From contig NC_061116.1 of the NCBI RefSeq assembly GCF_002878395.1, forward strand, positions 117,949,125 to 118,013,124: a stretch of DNA of 64,000 bases, in the 5' to 3' direction. Shown here piece by piece: positions 32,175 to 45,000 of this stretch (positions are counted from its first letter, which is position 1; each line of letters starts with the position of its first letter). Source of the DNA: Capsicum annuum (lineage: Eukaryota > Streptophyta > Magnoliopsida > Solanales > Solanaceae). The translations under genes were made by a program, and so were the position numbers. The notes beneath the pieces are model-generated. The model was not told where the DNA came from, did not search any database, and saw only the letters and a list, made by a program, of their open reading frames with translations.

Positions 32175-35100
32175 TGTAATACCCTAAATTTTTCCTAAGC
32201 TTAATTTCTCCCCGAGAAGCTTAAAAAGTGACTTCCTAAGCAAGTATCATGTTAACCATATAGAATTTCCCAAATTTTATCTTTTCATCACACAGGAAAT
32301 TTGATAAGCTTTCTGTCGATATAAGATTCACCCAAATTCGACACCCGGGCAAGAAGTTATGGCTAATTTAAGTCCTAGTCGTAAAACAACATCATTTTAG
32401 TTCTTGGCCCATCGCGGAGAGAGTCTATTTGACAATTGTCAATTTTTAGTGAAACTCCATGATAGTGGCATATCACGGAGGACTCTAATTTCCCATTTGT
32501 AAATTTCCAGTGAGCCACCACGATAGTGGCGCATCGTGGAGGTTCATAAAATATGGTTCCCAGTTCAATTTTGTTAACTTCGTACAGAAGTTAAAAAGGA
32601 TACTTTAGACTTTTTCAAAGCCTCTTAAATGTAAAAAAAAACCAAATTAAAGTCATTTACAATCATTCTATAAAGTTTTTCTCAAGTTTTCTCTCAACAA
32701 AAATCCTAAGTATCCAAAACCTCTTCCAAGAATCTCAAGTATCCATCATAGATTTTCTAAATTCAGTCAAGATTCAAGGTTCCCAAGTCAAGGGCTTCAA
32801 GAACCCTCATTACAAAGTACGAATAGAGTCCCAAATGCCAGAGTTCATCTAAAGCTTCTAATTCAAGGTATGTGGGGTTTTGAACAAGGGTAATCCTTTC
32901 ACCCTTGTGCCCAAAGGCTTATTTAAACTACAATTATTTGCAATTTATGATATTTTACATGAAATTGAATTGGGGTTTTTCACCCATTGTTATTGGTTGC
33001 AAGCTTTTGATGTTACCTATGAATTGAGAGTCTAATGACATGATTTTTACATATTTTCTTGAGAAATTAAAGCTAAGTTTATACCCCATGATTTTAATCC
33101 TTGAGAAGTTAATAGTTGCAATGTTTGAAATACTGTAGTATATGAGTATGTTGATATTTTGAGACAAATTTCTGCAACTTCCAGATTTCTACATGAATTA
33201 TGAATCTATATGCTATATATTATGCATTATGATGAGTTTTAACTTGAGATTAAGCCCTACTTGATACTTGTAATTTTATGAACTATTGTGCTATAAGCAT
33301 CCACGATTTGAGTATTTTGAGATTATTGAGAAATATTTTGACCTAATGATCATAGAGTTTTGAAATTCACTCTACCATATGAGATTACAGATTTGATTGT
33401 TGGGTTCTTATGAACCATGAGATTATTTTGAAACTTGATTTTTATGAAATGAGCGAGATAAACTAAAGGGAGTAGTTAGATTCCTGTGAGAAGAGTTTTC
33501 AGGAGTTGAAGGCTCAACTTACTTCAGCCCCTGTGTTGACTTTGCATGATAGTACAGATGGTTTTGTGGTGTATTGTGATGCCTCTAAAATTGGTTTGGG
33601 TTATGTGTTGATGCAAATAGGTAAGGTTATAGCCTATGTCTCTAGACAGTTAAAGCCATATGAGAAGAATTACCCAACCCATGATCTTGAGTTAGTTGCT
33701 GTGGTCTTTGCTTTGAAAATCTGGAGACACTATCTTTATAGTGTTCATGTTGATTTATTTACTGATCATAAGAGCCTGCAGTATGTATTTACTCAGAGGG
33801 AGTTGAATCTTAGTCGAAGGAGGTGGTTAGAGTTGTTAAAAGACTATGATATGAGTGTGTTGTATCACCTGGACAAGGCCAATGTAGTTACGGATGCCCT
33901 TAAAAGTGGATTTTCATGAGATGAGCGAGACAGACTAAAAGGAGTAGTATTTAGCATCGAGTTGGGTAAGTTAGTATGGTTTCTTACCCCAAAACTACGT
34001 GCCACTGTAGGTTTGAGATTTTGGGCCTAAATCCGAGATGATTAGGCTCGAGGCTGAGATAAGTAATCACTGATTGTAGGTTATACTCCTTAGAAAGAGT
34101 ATGGTGCCTCTTTCCAATGTGAGGTTTCTTCCTTAGGAGGACAAGGCGTTGGACTCCATGTAGCTCGCATGGTTTATGTCCGTTAAGAGAACCTCCCTAA
34201 ACTAAAGTATTTTTCCATTGAGATAGAATATTTTCCCTAAAGCTTTGGGATGAGATATTTTCTAAAATTAGTGAACTGCTTTGAGTATTTTCCAAAGAAA
34301 GAAGTAGTTTTCTCTACTAATACGAGTTGATCACCAGTTTTCAAACCAAAGTTATATGATTCTAAGTTCCAAGTGTTTGAGTTTAAAAAAGTTATAAGTT
34401 CTTGAGCATTAAAGAAGTTTCACTCCCCATGAGATATGTGCATGAGTGAAAAGTATTGTTTAAAGTTTCCTTCAGCCTATGAGTAATGAGAATAAGAGAA
34501 GAGTACAGATTTTAAAGCCAAAGTATAATGACTCATGAGATTTGTGTTACATGCTTTATTCTACATGATTTATGAGTTTTATATTTTAGACTTATCCAAG
34601 CCATGTGAGTCATTCCTATTTGGATGCATAATTTGATTAAAGAGTATTGACATTGTTTTATGTAAATGCAAACACCCCCACATGCCCAGTACATTCCTAA
34701 GTGCTGATCTACATATACGTCTATGTGCTACATTGTCTTATAATATAGGTTCAGGTGCTCATTCCTAGTCTCGTCAGTTATTCTCGAGTACCTTTGTCTA
34801 CATTTCTCCAGTGGTGAGTCCTCATGGTTCAAGCGCCTATCTTTAGATATTTCAGTATTTGAGTGATTATGTTATTACTTTCAGTCCCGTTTGAGTCAGT
34901 TGGGGACCTGTCCTAATGGCTCTCTAGTTCATGGAGTAGTAGAGTCTTTGTTAGACTAGTTATCATACTGTAGTTGTGTTGAGATTTCTAGTATTGTGGT
35001 CATTTGGACCGAGTATTACCTTCGTATTTCCTTTTATTTGACATGACAGTGCCAGTGTTTGGTATATTTAATCTTGAATGAGTTATTATAAGTAGTGATA

Positions 35101-35178
35101 GGCTCAAAGGGTTAGCTGGGCCTACTTGTAGCCTTAAGCACCGTGTGACGTCCCGGGGACCATTTTTGGGGCGTTACA
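32175..35178 (+). mobile_element. Nested Tekay-like remnant: LTR part, RNase H, LTR part
   Basis: Starts TGTAATACCCTAAATTTTT and ends GGGGCGTTACA, opposite in orientation to the host Athila-like element. Bases 32175-33480 are the left LTR part, 33482-33902 an RNase H segment, and 33903-35178 the rest of an LTR. The LTR parts overlap for only about 48 bp (33431-33478 and 33903-33950, both with GAAATGAGCGAGA or GAGATGAGCGAGA). Gag, protease, most RT and integrase are gone through two deletions, each with one end inside an LTR. The host gag resumes on the far side at 35179, so this was an insertion into it. Flanks AACTG/AATAG are not a convincing duplication. Confidence 0.75.
33482..33919 (+). 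pseudogene. RNase H domain fragment of the nested chromovirus
   Basis: An open frame reads [78 protein letters not shown] and [20 protein letters not shown]. The catalytic Asp (CDAS), Glu (LELVAV) and Asp (TDHK) positions are kept. The frame ends a few codons after the DAL of DALSR, exactly where LTR sequence resumes. It is the best-preserved coding stretch in this remnant but has no other domains. Confidence 0.85.
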
Positions 35179-36190
35179 AATAGCTTTCACCTTCTCTATT
35201 TTTCAAGACAATAGATGTTTAGTCAGGAAATCCATTTGTGTTCTTAAATGTGCCATATCCTGGTCACGTTATTCCTTCTTCTTGCATTGCTCTGCAATCA
35301 TACTTCCAGATACAGTAGGGCTTGCTACCGCAAAATCCCTGGTATGCCAAGCTCTACTCTGTTTGGTCATCCAGTCAAGCACCTCCAATGCCTCTGGAAA
35401 AGTAAGGTCAACAAATGATCCCCTGCAACATTATCCATAACTGGCTTTGTAATAGAGTTCAAAGCCCGATAAAGAGCCTCCATCAAATGAATATCCGTCA
35501 TGTTATTGATGAAGAGCTTAGGTCTCATGAAGAGCTTCTGTGGGAAGTTGTCGAAAGTTACTAATTTCATCCCTCAATTGTACCCTTCTAGAGGGTGGAA
35601 AGAACCTTTCTTGAAAAGCCTCATTCAACTGCCTCCAGTTGGTTATAGAGTCGGGATTCAGTTTATTTAGCCATAGAGTCGCCTCTCTAGATAGAGACAA
35701 TGGAAATAAACGCAGGCAGATATCATTCTGACCCACTCCTGGATTATCAAGACTTGTAAATGGTGACAAAATTCACCAAATGCAGATTTGGATTATCTCC
35801 AGGAAGACCACGAAATAACCCCTTCAGATGAAGGATTTGAATCATCGTACTGGTAATACTGAATTTAGATCATGGTGCTAAAGGTGGAGGAATGATAGCT
35901 CCAATTGCACCCACTCCATCCATTCTATATTCGTCGTAGTTCAGATCAAACTGCACGAGTTGACACTCTTGCCTTGCCCTAAAGGGGCAATTTCTATTTA
36001 CATTCTGATTTACTGGTGTAGCCACATTCTCTGCACGCCTTGGGTTAACAAGATCTAACAAGTCGTCATCCCCTAAATCATCATCATAACGATTAGGATG
36101 ACGTGCCTGCTGGCCATTATTTTACTAATTTAGTTGAGCTCTAGCTAGAGCGGATAGTCTTTTAGCATCTTGGGGGTCTACCATTCAGCC
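35179..36190 (-). pseudogene. Athila-like gag N-terminal and central part
   Basis: Pieces include FDLNYDEYRMDGVGAIGAII and NPRRAENVATPVNQNVNRN (36061-35870). The gag core follows: ICLRLFPLSLSREATLWLNK, INWRQ-like TNWRQLNEAFQERFFPPSRR, LRDEISNFRQLPTEALHET (35769-35518), and MKLVTFDNFPQKLFMRPKLF with LMEALYRALN (35570-35367). LRLFPLSLSREATLWLN and ERFFPPSR are the standard gag signature of this lineage. Frameshifts separate the pieces. The gag is interrupted at 35179 by the nested chromovirus remnant and resumes beyond 32174. Confidence 0.8.
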
Positions 36191-36358
36191 AATTAACTAT
36201 GGTTTTGGATGTATTGGTAATAATGGTGCACCCGATCTTTGTTTACTTAGCATACACAATAACTACTCTACACAAAATAAAAATAACAAACAAAAGTAAA
36301 ATTTAGGAAACTTGACCAAAGGTCAATTAACAAACACAAACTTAAGTGACAACCATAT

Positions 36359-37886
36359 TCCCCGACAATGATCTGAAAATTCGATATGCCTAAATTACAA
36401 CTTTCTTATGAAAGTGTAAGCGATCGCTTTCAAATATAGAACCCAACTAGGTTGGGTGTCAAATCCCATAGGAAATACTATGTTCACTAAGTATTGTGGC
36501 TATTATTAGACTGTTGATCTAAGATTCCTGAGTAAAATAGGGTTTTGATGTGTTAATAATGCTCTTTCATTCTTGTAACATACAACGGTCCAGATAATGA
36601 TAGTTAATGCAAGTGTAATTTCAATGAATATGAGTTAACTAGAGTTATGCCACCAAGATGTTCAAACAGTTAGGGTTGTGAACTTGTGCTTGAATTCTAA
36701 CTTATAATTTCAATTGCAAAAAGTATTGAAATCTAAGAATTATCCACTTGTTTCTCAACCTAATTGGTGTTTTACCCTTTTCTTATTTCAAACTTAGAGG
36801 ATCCATTATCACTCAATAGAACTCTCATTAGGGTTGATCTAGTTAGGGCATCAACCCGTGTCCCAAAGGATAAACTATGGATTTCATGTGAGTCACCTCT
36901 TTTCCCAACATCCACTTTCTTATCAGACAAGTGGTGTTCATGGGCTCACTTCTTAAGTTTTAAACCAAGAGATTTCATTATAATGAAGAGAGATTCATGC
37001 AATTTAGATAGATGATCGAAATCAAATGGATTCACAACCCCAAGCAGTTTTCTACATCAAGGCTCCCATAACCCTAGTTTTGGGAGTTTAACTACTCATC
37101 TCCATATAAGATATCAAAGATATATTAATGTTCATAAATAACTTCAAGAGAGTACTTACAAAAGTTACAATACCGTTCTTCTCAATCTTTAATGAAAACA
37201 AATAGAGAATAATAATCAGATTTTAATTTCTAGCTTCCAATCTCAAGGAAAAGTGTTACACAGCTCTCAATAGAGAAGAAAGTATGAAACTACTGTCAAA
37301 AGATGCAGAATAAACCCTAATACTTGGTATTTATATATTTCTAGAACTGGGATTTTAAAATTCAAACTCGGAGTTGCCACTTCATGCTCGACAGGTCGAG
37401 CGATGATCCATCACTGAGGAGATGGTCCATTGCCTAGACCATCATTGGAGTTCCAGTGAGTCTACGTTCTACTTCTGGGTGATGGGTAGGGCGACGGTTC
37501 ATCGCAATACCAATGGTACATTGCTTGGTCTATCATATGACTTCCAGTGGTCCTGTATTCTATTTCCTAGCGATGGTTTAGGCTAACGATTCATCACAAT
37601 ACTGACGGTCCATCGCCTAAACCATCGTCAGACTTCCAATGGTTGGCATTCTATTTTCTGGTGACGGTTTAGTCCAACGGTTTATCACAAAGTCGACGGG
37701 CCATCTCCTGAGCCATCGCTAGTCTATTTTCCTTTGTTTTGTCCAATTTATCCAAGTTATTCTTCATACTTAGTTCTTATCCTAAAAATACCAAAACACC
37801 ATGTTAAATATGACAATATTTGCTTGAAAACACACAATTATTTTAAGAAAAAGGCCTAAAATATTATGTCAAAAGCCGTAAAATCA
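36359..37886 (-). mobile_element. Athila-like 5' LTR and degenerate tRNA-Asp primer-binding site
   Basis: On the minus strand the site beside gag reads TCAGATCATTGTCGGGGA (about 36376-36359). Compared with the tRNA-Asp-type site TGGCGCCGTTGCCGGGGA, 11 of 18 bases match and most differences are transitions. The LTR then runs from about 36374 to 37886, on the plus strand TGAAAATTCG...GTAAAATCA. It includes the conserved block ATAGAACCCAACTAGGTTGG and many GATGGTCCATCG-type motifs at 37380-37720. The matching 3' LTR was not found. Boundaries are tentative. Confidence 0.5.
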
Positions 37887-38019
37887 TGTTGTGACAGAGA
37901 TAGACATCTGGATAATGAAACAGATGACCAACCTTCTGCAATAGATAACAATTTGTTTCAATAGATAATTAATCTGTTGTATTGTAAAAAAATCAACTTT
38001 CATCAAACATAAAAAATTG

Positions 38020-38124
38020 TTATGTTGTTTGTTTTTGTACATCTTCTTCTTTATACACAGACTCTAAGCATCTAGTTAGTACCCCATAAGCCCATTCCTC
38101 TTGCATGTTTTCCACAACGGTGTT
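38020..38124 (-). pseudogene. C-terminal end of Ulp1-like protease, severed by insertion
   Basis: The minus strand reads NTVVENMQEEWAYGVLTRCL then ESVYKEEDVQKQTT and a stop at 38020. The ENMQxxWAYGVLT motif is the usual end of the DUF1985/Ulp1 family as I know it. The rest of the gene resumes at 48477 beyond the Tekay-like element, where the frame just before the break reads CLLTGTKIFDLYDV. The two pieces were evidently one coding region before the 10.35-kb insertion. Confidence 0.65.
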
Positions 38125-40783
38125 TGTAAGACCCCACAAGTTTTCTATCTTAATTCAGTCCTTTAAGCTTGTTAAGGGGTCCCAGACTTAGAAAATTCTA
38201 GCGAAGTATTCAGACTTAGTTTATTTTTAGGCCTTCAAAAGTTGGCAATCTCATTTAGCGACCTTAAAGTACTTTAAATGTCTATATTTTAGTTAATTCA
38301 TGATCAGGAAGGTCAATAGGTATTTCCAGACAAGTTTTGGATTTTTTAAACTTTATTTGAAGCACCTTTGGAATCCTAAAATAGTATACCAACGCGATCT
38401 TGGTGTGCCATGTCACCTATCATGTTGGTTAATATTTTCCAAACTACTTGTGCTAAATTCTAGTGAGTCGGTGCGATCTTGGAGCAATGTGTTGGATATT
38501 GCATTGGTGCCACAAATGCGTTGTGTCGACATACTCGTCGGCAATCCAGTTTTCATTTATTAAAAGACTGCATTCTTGGGGATATTTGGGTCTTTCCCCC
38601 CCGACTCTTAGCCCTCAAAAAACAAAATTTAATACCCTATGAAGCAAAAAAACACATTCTTTCTCAATTTCTCTCAAGAACAAGCCTTAAGTTTTTTAAA
38701 TTTCAAATCAAGAACTCAAGATTCCACCATTAATTTCCAGAAATTCTTCAACAAGGTATGTAAAGTGTTCATCCAAAGGTCCCTTCCACCCTTGGAGTTC
38801 AAGAAACTTCTTTTAAAAATATGAATTGTGATTTCCAGGTTGTGGGTTTGAAAGTAATCATGTTGATGTTGTGGAATATATTCCAAGTTGAAATCATTAT
38901 GTGTTTCCTAATATTATGATAGCATGTAAGTTGAATTTTAATTCTCTTATACTGAAATGCTTGAATTATAAATTCATGATGTATTAGCATTGTTGATCAT
39001 AACCAAGTATAAAGCTACGCCTACCATCTGTTTGATAAAATGTTAAATTGAGACTATGGTGCTTTTGTGATTCTTGGTGGTCTAAATGATGAGCTTATGC
39101 TATACCCACATGTTCACAATATCTTCCATGTCAAAGCTATACCTTGTATGTGTTTGATGGAATGCTCATGATATTGGTTTAATGAAATTATGATGTGTTA
39201 GTATGCATTCCTATTCATGTACAAGTTCATGACTTTCAAGTGATTGATGAAATGCCTCATAGCTTGTACTGTGAGTTGTTTACTATTGTCAAGTATTCAA
39301 GAATTATCATGTCTTATTATTTTCACATTATCGAGTCCTGGGGGTATTTAATACCTAACAATTTAACTGTGTGCCTAGAGCTAGTGTTGGTTATAGAATA
39401 ATCTCAATTATGTCACGATTAGTAGTACTATAGTTTAGTTACAGAACTCAAGAAAACTCAGTATCAATCCAGTCCTATTCAATTTATAGTTCAGCTAACA
39501 GAACTCAGTAGTATTCCATCAGTCAACAGAATTCAGTAAACTCAGTTCAGTTCAGTTAATCAGTATAATCAGTAACAGATCATTCCAACATAGTATAAAC
39601 TAGGAAATAATTTTAGTGTCTATTTAGTTAGGAGTAGGATTCAACATTGAGTGAACCCAAGGATGGGGACTTACCTGCCAGTAGATGGAGTGATCGTTAG
39701 AAGCAGTCCTTGCATTCCAGAACTACATAGCCAGTGTAGGTTGAGGCATCAAAACCTGCTACTTGAGGGTTGATGAGGTGGCTTAACTTAACAGTTGAGG
39801 GTCCTACCATTCTTATTTGAGAACCTGCCAGATATGGGTATCTCTTCAGTGTCTTTACCCATGGCATGATACAAACACCCTTCCAACTGGGGTTGCATAT
39901 TGGACCCCAAATCTATTTAGAAAAGAGGAATGTCGGTTAGATGATTACCTCCCACAATCTCTATCTCAGTCTTTAATAAATAACTCAGATAGTTCTATAA
40001 ATTTCAAAACTGTCAGATACGGTCATTAAGCTCAGTACAGAACTCAGCTAGTTACATCAGAAACAAAACTATAAGACAAAGTCACTCAACAAATAATATA
40101 TCAGCTATTAGTTATATTAGTTATTGGTAATTCATGTTATCAGTAAACTCAGTATTCAAAATCCTTATGACTTCAGTTACAGTTATGTATTCATGCATGT
40201 ATTCTCACACAGTCATGTTCATGTTATTTAGTTAGTTATAGTTCATGCATATGAACCCTTTCATTCAACCTTCACTCACTTTACATACTAGTATATTCAC
40301 ACGTACTGATGTATACTTTTCTTTTGTGCTATGGTATTTTATACCATAGTTTAGACATACGACCCCCAAAGTATTCTTAGCGATTCGGATATTCAGCCAA
40401 CAACAGTAGACTAGCAGTATGTCCTCATCATTTGAGGATATTTTTTTATTTTGTTATCTTATTAAATTCAACATTTCAGTAGATGGAGTTAGTTAGGAGA
40501 TTATCCCATTAACTCCTTATTCAGATAGTTCAATTTAGAGGCTATTTAGACTAGATGTTCAAATAGTATTTAGTATTTTAGATTCTGATGTTTTATAAGA
40601 CATTATCATGTTCTTTTCATCAGTATTATAGTTTTGAACCTTATGGCATTTCAGCCCATTATTCTGCATTATACAATGTTATTACTCTGTTATTTCAGCA
40701 TATACTAGTCCTGGGTTAGCTTGTGGTCCTTTACGATTATGAGCACCGTGTAGTGTCTGAGGTACTAGAATCGAGGCATTTCA
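38125..40783 (+). mobile_element. 5' LTR of the Tekay-like chromovirus (2.66 kb)
   Basis: Starts TGTAAGACCCCACAAG and ends GAGGCATTTCA, and is homologous along its length to 45931-48476 (2.55 kb). Shared examples are TTCCACCATTAATTTCCAGA, GAGTAGGATTCA and GTTAGCTTGTGGTCCTT. The pair shows many substitutions and small indels, so the insertion is not recent. A primer-binding site follows at 40788. Confidence 0.85.
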
Positions 40784-40787
40784 AATT

Positions 40788-40800
40788 TGGTATCAGAGCC
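40788..40800 (+). other. Primer-binding site, initiator tRNA-Met
   Basis: TGGTATCAGAGCC follows the LTR after a short AT spacer and matches the 3' end of initiator tRNA-Met as used by most plant LTR elements. Confidence 0.9.
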
Positions 40801-41022
40801 AAAGGTTCAACAGTATCCTAAGAAGTCTAAAAAACTGCATCTAGTAGAGTCTTGTGCATGGGTGTATAGCACGCCACATTCATTTACAAGAGGCTATAAG
40901 ATGTTTTAGGAATAGTTTTCCTTCTTTCAATATTCATGTCATGCGAGCGAGCATGAGCTCCAGTTAAACTCTCTTTCAAATCCAAGTTTCTCTTTTAGTT
41001 ATAGAAAATACCCCCTAAGAGG

Positions 41023-42064
41023 ATGCAGGTAAGAGGAATCGGAGATCAGCCAAAACCTCAGCCCGACCAGCCCAATCCTTTGTGAAAACATGTCTCCTAT
41101 ATGGAGTTTAGAGCAGCATTCACCACCCTAGCTTATTCGATAGTAGCCCAGAATGAATGACCAGCTGCTGTTCTGGCCAACTCAGTGTCCAATACTGCTG
41201 CTGCCAAGATATGGGACTTCACCCGAATGAACCCTCCATTGTTTTCCAGGTCTAAGTCAGGTGAGAACCCTTAGGAGTATCTTGATCAGGTGTAAAAGAT
41301 TTTTGATATTATTAGGGTGACAGCTAGTGAGAGTGCTGATCTAGCTACACATCAGTTGCAGGATGTGGCTCACACTTGGTTCAAATAGTGGAAAGCAAAA
41401 AGGGCCATAGATGCAGGGCCCATAGAGTGGGAGAAGTTTGCCAACACTTTTCTAGATAGATTCTTTCCCCTAGAGCTGATTAAAGCTAAGGTGTTAGAGT
41501 TTATTAATCTAAAGTAGGGAAATATGACAGTGAAATAGTATTCTCTCAAGTTTACTCAATTAGCTAGATATGTTCCTCATGTGGTGGAAGATAATAGATC
41601 TCGAATAAGTAATCTTTTTTCTGGGGTGAATGATAGTGTGGTCAAAGAGTACAAAACCACAATGTTGATCAGTGAGACGGACTTAGCTAGGATGATGATC
41701 CATGCTCAGCAGATAGAGAAGCAGAATAAGAGAGATAGAATAGCTAGTTTCAACTTTGCTCTGCCTAAGTTAGAGAGTGGGAATCATTCTCAGTTCCACC
41801 CAAAATCTTCAGCTCCAGCTCTATTCTCAGCTAGTGCTAAAATTCAGAGAAGGCAATAGAGATAGGGCATTAGGACCTAAACCTCAAGGCAGTGTTAGCA
41901 GTGCTCAAACCAATCCTCTTTGTCAGACTTGCAACAAGAGTAGGGCTGGTAGTGATTTGTGTTTTGGATGTGGTAAGCTAGGCCACAGAGTCAGAGATTG
42001 TCCTCAGTCAGGTTTCCAGGGTCAGCATAATTGTCCTCCAGCTCAGTTCAGTCGCCCGAATTAG
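41023..42064 (+). pseudogene. Tekay-like gag with CCHC zinc knuckle
   Basis: Pieces in order: MEFRAAFTTLAYSIVAQNE, TAAAKIWDFTRMNPPLFSRS, SADLATHQLQDVAHTWFK, IEWEKFANTFLDRFFPLELI, AKVLEFINLK, YSLKFTQLARYVPHVVEDNR, LISETDLARMMIHAQQIEKQ, and after a frameshift near 41855 the knuckle CFGCGKLGHRVRDC (41960-42001). This is the Solanaceae Tekay/Del gag layout. At least five in-frame stops (mostly TAG where CAG would be expected) and one frameshift inactivate it. The knuckle itself is intact. Confidence 0.85.
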
Positions 42065-45000
42065 TAGGGTGCCTCATCCAGTGCCACCAGTGGGAAACGT
42101 CCAAATAGACTCTACGTTCTTCAGTCCTGACAGGATCAGGAAAGTTCTGTTGACGTGGTCAATGGTATGTTACAAGTTTATCACTTATATGTTTACGCTT
42201 TGCTAGATCCAAGAGCTTCCTTGTCTTTTATTACTCCTTATATAGCAGTTGATTTTAGAGTTAGTCCTAAAATTCTAGCAGAGCCTTTCTCAGTCTCTAC
42301 CCTGTAGGTAAATCCTTCATATCCCAACGGGTATACAAGAACTGTCCAGTTATGGTATCTTAAAAAATAACTTCAGCAGACTTAGTCAAATTAGAGATGA
42401 CTGATTTTAATATCATTCTCGGCATTAATTGGCTTCATTCCTACTATGCCTCATTTGACTGCAAAAACAGAATTATCCAGTTCCATTCCCAAATAAACCT
42501 ATCCTAGAGTGGAGGGGTAGTACTACAACATTTAGGGGTTAGCTATTTTCTTACCATTGGGTGAGAAAAATGATATCTAAGGGATGTTCCTATCACCTTG
42601 TGTGGGTCAAGGACTTTAGTTCATAAATCTCTACTCTTGAATTAGTATTAGTAGCTTGAGAATTCCTAGATGTATTTACCAAAGATCTTCCTAAAATTCC
42701 TTCTAAAAGGAAAATTGATTTTGAAATTGATCTTCTCCCAAATACTCAGCCCATATCTATTCTACCATACAGAAAAGAACCTGCAGAACTCAAAGAATTG
42801 AAAGAATAGTTGAAGGATCTCCTAGATAAGGGATTCATCAGGCCTAGTGTGTCCTCGTGGGGCATACCAGTTTTATTTATGCATAAGAAATATGATTCTC
42901 TCAGGATGTGCATTGACTATCACCAATTAAATAAAGTCACAGTAAAAACCAAGTATCCCCTTTGCAGAATCGATGACTTGTTTGACCAACTTCAAGGTTC
43001 TAATTCTTTTCTAAGATAGACCTCAGATCAAGCTATCATTAGCTTAGATTCAGAGAATATGACATCCCGAAGATAGCTTTTAGAACTCGATATGGTCATT
43101 TCAAATTCTTAGTCATGTCCTTTGGTCTTACCAGTACCCCAACAGCTTTTTTGGACTTGATGAACTGTGTGTTCAAGAAGCACTTGGACATGTTCATAAT
43201 AGTTTTCATAGATGACATCCTGGTTTACTCTTACAGTGAGAATGATCATGCAGACCATCTCAGAATAGTATTGCAGACTTCCAGAAATCATTAGTTATTC
43301 ACCAAATTTAGTAAGTGAAAATTTTTTCTAAGGTCAGTAGCATTTCTTGGCCATATTATTTCTGGTGATGGCCTTAGAGTAGATCCTCAAAATATCAAAT
43401 CAGTGAGAAACTTGACCAGACCCATCTCTTTATCAAATATCAAGAGTTTCTTGGGTTTGGCTGGCTATTATAGGTGATCTGTTGAGGGATTTTTATCTAT
43501 TGCATCCCCTATGTCTAGAGTAACTCAGAAGAAAGTCAAATTTTAGTGCTCAGATTCTTGTGATAAGAGTTTTCAGGAGTTAAAGACTCGATTTAACTCA
43601 ACCCCAGTTTTGGCTTTACCAGATGGTTCAGTTGGCTTTGTGGTGTACTGTGGTGCATCCAAAGTAGGTTTGGGTTGTTTCCTCATTCAGCATGGTAAGG
43701 TCATTGCCTACGCCTCCAGATAGATTAAATCCCATGAGAATAATTATCTGACTCATGATCTCGAGTTAGCAATAGTAGTGTTTGCCTTACAAATTTGGAG
43801 GCACTACTTGTATGGGGTTCATATAGATATGTTCATAGATCACAAAAGCCTTCAATATGTGTTTTCTCAGAAATACTTAAACCTCCATCAGAGAAGGTAG
43901 TTGGAGTTGATAAAAGACTATGATATGAGTGTTCTGCATCACCTGGGCAAGGACAATGTAGTGGCTGATGCTCTCAGTAGACTGTCTATGGGTAGTGTTT
44001 CTCATGTTGAGGACTATAAGAAGAAGTTAGTTCAGGAAGTACATCAGTTAGCCCGACTAGGTGTCTGCTTTGTGACTCAGTAGAACGTAGTGTATGAGTG
44101 CAGAGTAGTTCAGAATCATCTCTAGTTTCTGGGGTAAAGGAGAAGGAGGATAAAGATCCAGTTTAGTCAAGTTAAAAAAGTCAATCAAATATTAGAAGGT
44201 TAAGGTTTTCTCCCAAGGGGGAGATGGTGTTCTGCGTTGTCAGGGTCATTTGTGTGTGCCAGGTGTTGATGACCTAAGACAATGAATTCTTGTAGACGTG
44301 CATGGTATGTGCTACTCTATTCATCCAGGGGCCAATACAATGTACCACAACTTGAGAGAGATCTATTGGTGGAGTGGGATGAAGAAAGATATTGTAGAGT
44401 TTGTGGCTAAGTACTTGATATGTCAACAGGTTAAGATTGAGCATTAACAGCCTAGTGGTTTCATGCAAGAGTTCAGTATTCCTACTTAGAAGTGGGAAGA
44501 AGTGAACATGGACTTTGTGATGGGTTTGCCTCGTACCTTCATCAGCATGATTCAGTTTGGGTCAGTACCGACAGGATGACCAAATTAGCTTATATCCTTC
44601 CAGTCCATACCTCTTATTCAACCGAGGATTATGCCAAACTATACAATAGAGAGTTGATCAGATTACATGGTGTTCCATTGTCCATCATCTCAGATAGACG
44701 TACCCAGTTCACCTCTTATTTCTGGAAAGCATTTCAAAAGGGTCTTGGTACCCGAGTTCACCTCTGTATAAATTTTCACCCTCAGAAAGATGGTCGAGCA
44801 GAAAGAACCATATAGACTTTAGAAGATATGATGCAATCTTGTTCGATAGATTTTAAAGGTAGTTGGGATGACCACTTGCCTTTGATTGAGTTTGCATACA
44901 AAAACAACTATCATTCCAGCATTAAGATGGCTCCGTTTGAAGTGCTTTATGGGAGAAGGTGTAGATCTCTCATTGGTTGGTTTAAAGTGGGTGAGGAGGT

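Noticed and set aside
38300..38824. Plus-strand frames of 60-87 codons near the start of the Tekay-like element
   Set aside because: They lie entirely inside the 5' LTR and have no counterpart frame in the 3' LTR.
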